Shown here one piece after another: positions 59,221 to 64,000 of a stretch of DNA of 64,000 bases (position 1 is its first letter; each line of letters starts with the position of its first letter). Source of the DNA: Bryum argenteum (taxonomy: Eukaryota; Streptophyta; Bryopsida; Bryales; Bryaceae). The stretch lies in the NCBI GenBank assembly GCA_037043015.1, contig CM073326.1:8750345-8814344 (forward strand), written 5' to 3'. The position numbers were made by a program, and so were the translations under genes. Under the pieces are notes generated by a model. That model searched no databases and was not told the origin of the DNA. It was given only the letters and a program-made list of their open reading frames with translations.

Positions 59221-61383
59221 ATCCTTTGGTACTTTCATAAGTTTAAATGGATTTGGTTGGTACAAGGTACATGCTTCATTTAACATGCGTTTTTTGGTAG
59301 TAAGTAGGATTCAATCTTCATGGTTTATTCTTGATTAATACTTTAATTTGTACTTTAGATGGAGTGATTTATAAGTATCTACTTATGGGTTGTCAGCAAA
59401 TATTGGCTTCCTAAAAATAGATTTTGATTACAGTACCATAGCAGGGTCGGTCCTCAACAAACTAGTATTTATTTATTTTGGAAAAATAAGGTTCGTCTTG
59501 GCAGAAATAGTTTTTTTTTAGAATTTGTTCTTTTGTTTCTTTTTACATAATTTCCCAACTCTTGGATACCCTTTCGTCACAATAAAGCGGTTTTTGGATC
59601 AAATTTCCCAACTTTTGGATACCCTTTTCATGATATAATTTCCCAACTTTTCTTACCTCTTGGCTTGTAATTTATAATTATTTGCGTTTCTTTAATATAT
59701 AAGTATTTATGAACGAACCTGCTATGGTGGTACAATAATTAGACTCAAAAAATTCTATCTTTGATTCATTTATAATCACTTCTATGTATTGTAAGTTGTG
59801 TCTTTTTTTAGTTGGAATCTTAAAGTGCTATGAAAATGTTCAGATGTTAAATTTACGTTGAAGAATCCATAAACACCCATAGAAACACCCTACCCAAATA
59901 ATCTCAGGCTTTTATCATTGTGGTTTAATTGATTATAGTAAGGAGTTCATGGAGCTCATTGTCGATGCCCTTAAAAGTTACTTAAGTTGGTTACAGTTAT
60001 TCTAACGGCTAGAGAAGGATAAAGTTTGGAAGACTTGTAAAAAGTTATTTTCTTTGCAACCTTCTTTTTTCACCAACCGTGTATCTCATTATCCTATATC
60101 ATTTTGGCGTGACTCTACACATGCATACTGTACAATAAAAATTGTTTCTGAGCCATGCCGACAACGTACTATCTAGTCTTGTCAATGAAATAATTGTTTA
60201 TCCTGTCTAATCGTGATTTGTCTTCGCACAGGCGTACAGTAAGAACGGCTTGCTAGTGATGTTGACAACACACCTTTATTGACACACCAACTATTTGCGC
60301 CAATAGTGTAACTTCATCTTAGTTGATATTGATTTGAGTTCACACCTCCGTACGATATATCTACAGTCCGTCCCACGCCATCAACATGTTCTTTAATAAC
60401 ACCAATAATATAGCTATTTATCGTAGTTGATGTTGACATGACTTCATGCATCCAATTATAACAAAATTTCTAAAGTATAACTTTTGCATTAGAATCTATG
60501 CCCTATCCTCATAGATATAGGAGCGCGTTGATAATAAAATTAAATTTCTTGGATTTTATCACTAGTAGTGAATTATGTTTCAATCGTACAAATAACATTG
60601 ATAGTGGCTGAAGGAGATATTGCTCTTCAAGAACCATGCAATTTTTCAGTAACAACATTATTGCAAACTTTGTAACATATTTTGATCAATTCTAATAGAA
60701 TTTTTTTGACTATAAAATTTTTAAATCTTCAATCTACTATCACTCCTACAATCATAAAATTCATAAAAACTACAGTTTAAATAATTAGCTTCTATCAGCA
60801 AAACATGCTCCATTCTCCATTCAAAACAAAAGCTCATTGAATTGAAAAGCATGCCAAAACCTAAAATCATCTTAGATTTATCTTAGGTTATTACCACTAA
60901 AACCAAACTTGATTTGGGATTTAATCCAACAAATTTAGTCAAAAATGGACTTGACATGAAGGAGTATGGCTCTTCAATTAGACTAAAGATCACTTCTATG
61001 AGCACACCATGAAGAAAAGGTCAAGGAGAAATCTACTCACACCAACCTCAGCAAGGGCTTAATTAGCGTTCTTCTTCTTCTCTAACGGTTGCTTAACACT
61101 ATGGACCATGAAAATTGATCACGACCTTCTAAAATTTGTGATTAGAGAGTAAACATAATTTGGCTTCACACTACTTTGAAAGAAAAAGAATAACCACTAA
61201 CTTGGTCCATTTGGCTATAATTTGTTTGAGGAAATGGTAAACACATGATACTTTTTTGAAAGTACCATGTAAAGAGCTTCCTGTCAAGACGACGGGTACC
61301 TTACTAGTCTTATATAATAGATAAATTAGGAGTTATTTATTATGGAAGTTTCAAAGTAAATGTTAGGTTGAAATCTTCCCTAA
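59221..61383. other. AT-rich intergenic region
   Basis: No protein-like frame on either strand. A loosely repeated phrase, TTTCCCAACTTTTGGATACCC and variants, occurs two to three times at about 59550-59660. Nothing else was recognised. Confidence 0.4.
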
Positions 61384-61430
61384 ATAGATAGATAGATAGA
61401 TAGAAACTCCGGTCCCTTTCTTAGGGAATA
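61384..61430 (-). mobile_element. 3' fragment of the SINE, reverse orientation
   Basis: (GATA)5 is followed by GAAACTCCGGTCCCTTTCTTAGGG. This is the reverse complement of the last bases of the SINE at 26755-27124, whose tail reads CCCCTTAGAAAGGGACCGGAG followed by TTTCTATCTATC. Only the tail is present, as expected for a 5'-truncated copy, and the TATC/GATA microsatellite has expanded. Confidence 0.7.
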
Positions 61431-62748
61431 TTCCCTAAATACAATATGTATTTATAATATGTCGAAAAACAATCAAATCGCATGAAACAAAGAACTCACC
61501 AAAGAATAAAAAATAACTTTTTCTCAAAATTTATTCTATTGTGTATATAAAGGAGGTAGCTAGACATGTCCTTGTATGTCCATATTGTTTGAATTCTTTG
61601 TATGGAAATTTTCCATAGGCCTTTTACCATCAAAAGTAGGGTTTTAATTTGTTTTTGGGTTTAAGCATACCCCATGATGTAAGTAAAGCTTTTCTAAGTT
61701 TCATATGTCTTATGAGCTTAAAAATTTTATAAACATGGACACCTAACTTGCTTAGGAACAAGGACTTGAAAAGCCTTAAGTTAAATTTACTTTGTGAAAT
61801 AGGAACACATTGGCTTGTGAGACACTACTTTCCCTTACAACAATGAGGGAGAAAAACGTCATGATCTCATAATTGATGGGGTTCATTGGTTCAATATTTG
61901 ACATACGAGTGGGATTTTCAATCATCTACTTACAATTTTCAACACACATCTATATATATAAAAGAACACGATTACCTGCTAGCGATCCTTTGCAGGTTGC
62001 CCGACCTGATGCAGCCGGTGGTCTAGAACTCAAACCGTCAAACCGTCACGAACGAAAACATCCGACACGACAACAGCAGCTTCCGCAGAAGAAACGGCGT
62101 GCTAGGAGTGTTTGCACTCCGACGGAGAAGCCAGCCAGCTTTTATTGTTGTTGTTTTTTACAGCTTCCTCCTGATCTCTCTCTCCGACTTGCTCTTTCGG
62201 AATTTTGTTTTCGCCATCGCGGAGCTCACTTTTGTTGCCTCAAAGGCAAGTTAACGTAAATAATGTATGTTTTTTGTTTCCCGTCTTTTGAGAATGTCTC
62301 GCGAGGGTTTGTTTGTGGGTCCTTTTGAGCCGCCGCTGGTGTGATTATCATCTCAATTTCGCCGCCTTTTTTGTTGTTTGGTGAGGAGATCATGGTGATA
62401 GTTTTTTTCTGACGGCAGTGTTTCGAATCGTAGCTTTTTTTCATTTTTTGGGTGTTTTGTTTCGGTGTCGCAGGACTCATGTTGAAGTGGCTGCGGAGGA
62501 GGAGCAGGAACGAACAGGAGGTCTGTAGGCGGAGTAGCTTTTTGTCAGGTTCACGCGTGTCGGAGAAAGAGAGGTTGCTGTTTCAGGTTGAAGAAGAGAG
62601 CTGTAAGTGCCGCGGAGCAAGAAGTTGCGTAGGATCGCTGTATTAGGGTTTCTAATTCCTTTCTGAAGTCGGTTAGATGGAAGTTACTATTCGTAAGAGT
62701 ATGTGAGAATGTGCATTTTTGCTTTTCGCAGGTGGCAGGTGGTCGTGA

Positions 62749-62957
62749 TGGCAAGATCGAGCTCCGACAGCCGGTATTCTGAGAGAGGAAGCGGAAGCAG
62801 TAGGGCAGGGAAGCTTCTGGGATACTCATCGTCCTCTTACAATGTAGTGCACGACACGGATTCAGTGAGTGAATTGAACGAGGAGGACGTGTGGAACTTA
62901 GGGACGGACGGGGACGACTTCCCAAGCAGCAACAGCAGAGCAGAGAGCTCGCCGTAA
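62749..62957 (+). CDS. Short ORF resembling the N-terminal motif of S40/DUF584 proteins
   Basis: The ATG at 62749 gives a 69-aa Ser-rich peptide with SVSELNEEDVWNLG, similar to the ELDEEDVW motif near the N-terminus of plant senescence-regulator S40 proteins. The family's C-terminal basic motif is missing and no following exon with it was found before the next gene. It may be a truncated relic, an uncharacterised short protein, or leader sequence of the downstream PLP-enzyme gene. Confidence 0.25.
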
Positions 62958-63352
62958 GACACTTCACGAGTCTAGAACACAAAGAAGCTGCCGTTCTGAA
63001 GAAGGTGCCGGCATCTTCCGCTTTCGTTGTGTTCGTGTTGTAGATGTCTTTGTTTTGGACTCTGCTGTTGTGCACAAGCGTAGCGGCTTCGGACGAGAGC
63101 TCGGTGAATGGTAAGGCACTGCATAACCTTTGTAGTTTTAACCAGGGAGATCGGCTTGCACTAGCTTGCTCTTGGACACTAGCTCACCCACTCTCCTTGG
63201 CTCCCTTGGCCACTTCCATCCCACGCCCGCCGTAAGCGCTCTGCCCTCAACAATTGCATGGATCATTGATAGGGCTTTGATTTGACTGGGTTTTTCTTCA
63301 TTTCCTTCAGAAGCGATTGCGAGGTTTTGTTTCTACCAGAAGACAAGTGCAC

Positions 63353-64000
63353 ATGGCGAGTAAAGCGTCTGCTCACATTGGGGACCTCGGCGTTCGCCAG
63401 CGTTTTGTCGATTCAGTAAGTCCCCACATCTGGGTTTTATATGTGATTCATGGAATGTTTGTGTGATCGATCTAATGCTGATTTTGATTCTGTGCTTTTT
63501 ATGTTGGAAATACCCTGCTGATTCGCCTTAATGCAGCTTCGCAAGCCACCGGTTGCGAAATTTATGGCAAGGTATCTATACTGAAACCTGGCTATTAGGT
63601 TTTTGCGCTTCCATTATGCTTGAATAGAATCTGGAAGACTACACTATTGGAGAACTAGCAGCAATTCGTTAATGAGCTTCATGTTAGCGGAGGTGTGCTA
63701 TTAATGACGGTCAGGCTTTGCGAATCACTGAAAGAGAGAGAGAAGGGTTTTTTGAGCCATTTTGCGGTCGAAGGTGAAACGAATTTGTGTTAGTGATTGC
63801 TAATTCCAACCGGAATGTTGATTGTTTTCAACACGATGTTATGTCACCTTGGTTCAAACTTCAAACTCAAATTGCCTTGCTCTCTTTTAGTGTGGATTGA
63901 TTTCAAGAGAATTTCATTCATGCTGTGGTGTTCGAGGGTTATGAGCGTATGAAGTTGTATTGCAGGCAGAGTTTCTGAACCCTGGAGGATCAGTGAAGGA
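63353..64000 (+). CDS. PLP-dependent cysteine synthase / CBS-fold enzyme, N-terminal exons (partial)
   Basis: Exon 1, 63353-63415, encodes 21 aa (MASKASAHIGDLGV to VDS). Exon 2, 63503-63571, encodes VGNTLLIRLNAASQATGCEI and then YGK. Exon 3 starts at 63966 (AEFLNPGGSVKD) and leaves the window. GNT-LIRL and NPGGSVKD are the hallmark boxes of fold-type II cysteine synthases and cystathionine beta-synthases; the Lys in SVKD is the PLP Schiff-base lysine. The ATGCEIYGKAEFLNPGGSVKD run matches a eukaryotic plant branch (the Arabidopsis At1g55880-like PLP enzymes) better than plastid or cytosolic OAS-TL, from memory. The Pro of the usual GNTPLIR is Leu. Intron 2 (63572-63965) is GT-AG. Intron 1 (63416-63502) keeps phase only with a GT-AT pair. 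Everything C-terminal lies outside the window. Confidence 0.8.
63416..63502 (+). other. Intron 1 of the PLP-enzyme gene, apparent GT-AT ends
   Basis: The 87-bp gap begins GTAAGTCCCC, a standard donor, and ends TGCTTTTTAT before GTTGGAAATACC. Between the donor and the coding GNT-LIRL box there is no AG other than in the donor itself; the next AG (63536) lies inside conserved coding sequence and breaks the frame. Either the intron uses a non-canonical AT acceptor or an AG has mutated to AT. Confidence 0.5.

Noticed and set aside
63044..63235. 63-codon frame with a signal-peptide-like start
   Set aside because: It has no homology I recognise, and splicing to the downstream exon leads to an immediate stop; probably leader sequence of the PLP-enzyme gene.

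Overview
This window is nuclear DNA of a land plant. The evidence is GT-AG introns, an AT-rich background, plant-only protein families (an SDG8/ASHH2-type H3K36 methyltransferase with a CW domain, RPW8-like proteins, a plant SUVR-type SET domain) and plant-type mobile DNA (PIF/Harbinger and Stowaway MITEs, a tRNA-derived SINE, a MULE-type transposase relic). The mix of families makes a non-seed plant such as a lycophyte or moss plausible, but the sequence alone does not fix the species.

Layout. 1-3.4 kb: a minus-strand multi-exon gene of unknown function with a ParB-like GNHR motif; it runs off the left edge. 3.4-7.4 kb: no solid gene, but a field of the palindrome CCTCGTRYACGAGG, CATCACGAG-type simple repeats and two short tandem duplications. 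7.5-7.9 kb: one hypothetical minus-strand exon. 8.7-12.45 kb: a decayed MULE-type transposase gene with a zinc-binding N-terminus. 13.5-19.7 kb: a large plus-strand gene joining a basic coiled-coil and RING-H2-like half to disordered, EAAP-repeat and SUVR-type pre-SET/SET modules. 20.65-24.7 kb: a converging minus-strand DDE-like transposase gene with a large minisatellite in its intron. 26.7-41 kb: three tandemly duplicated RPW8-like loci (one intact, two frame-broken) with a SINE and several MITEs. 43.0-45.4 kb: a three-exon minus-strand gene for a LEA-like protein with 22-residue repeats. 48.8-58.7 kb: a complete 22-coding-exon SDG8/ASHH2 homologue, minus strand. 63.35 kb to the right edge: the first exons of a PLP-dependent cysteine synthase/CBS-fold enzyme.

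The clearly cellular genes are the ASHH2 homologue, the PLP enzyme, the LEA-like gene and probably the intact RPW8-like gene. The ASHH2 exon model (5304 nt including stop, 1767 aa) and the LEA-like model (846 nt, 281 aa) stay in frame across every junction I placed. The left 25 kb is accessory DNA in which transposase genes, chromatin-type domains and satellites are mixed. The most unusual object there is the pair of converging genes at 13.5-24.7 kb, a histone H3K9-methyltransferase-like gene next to a transposase gene. Whether they form one mobile unit is a hypothesis.

No canonical rRNA or tRNA gene and no CRISPR array was seen. Exon boundaries were assigned by eye from splice motifs, reading-frame phase and family resemblance.
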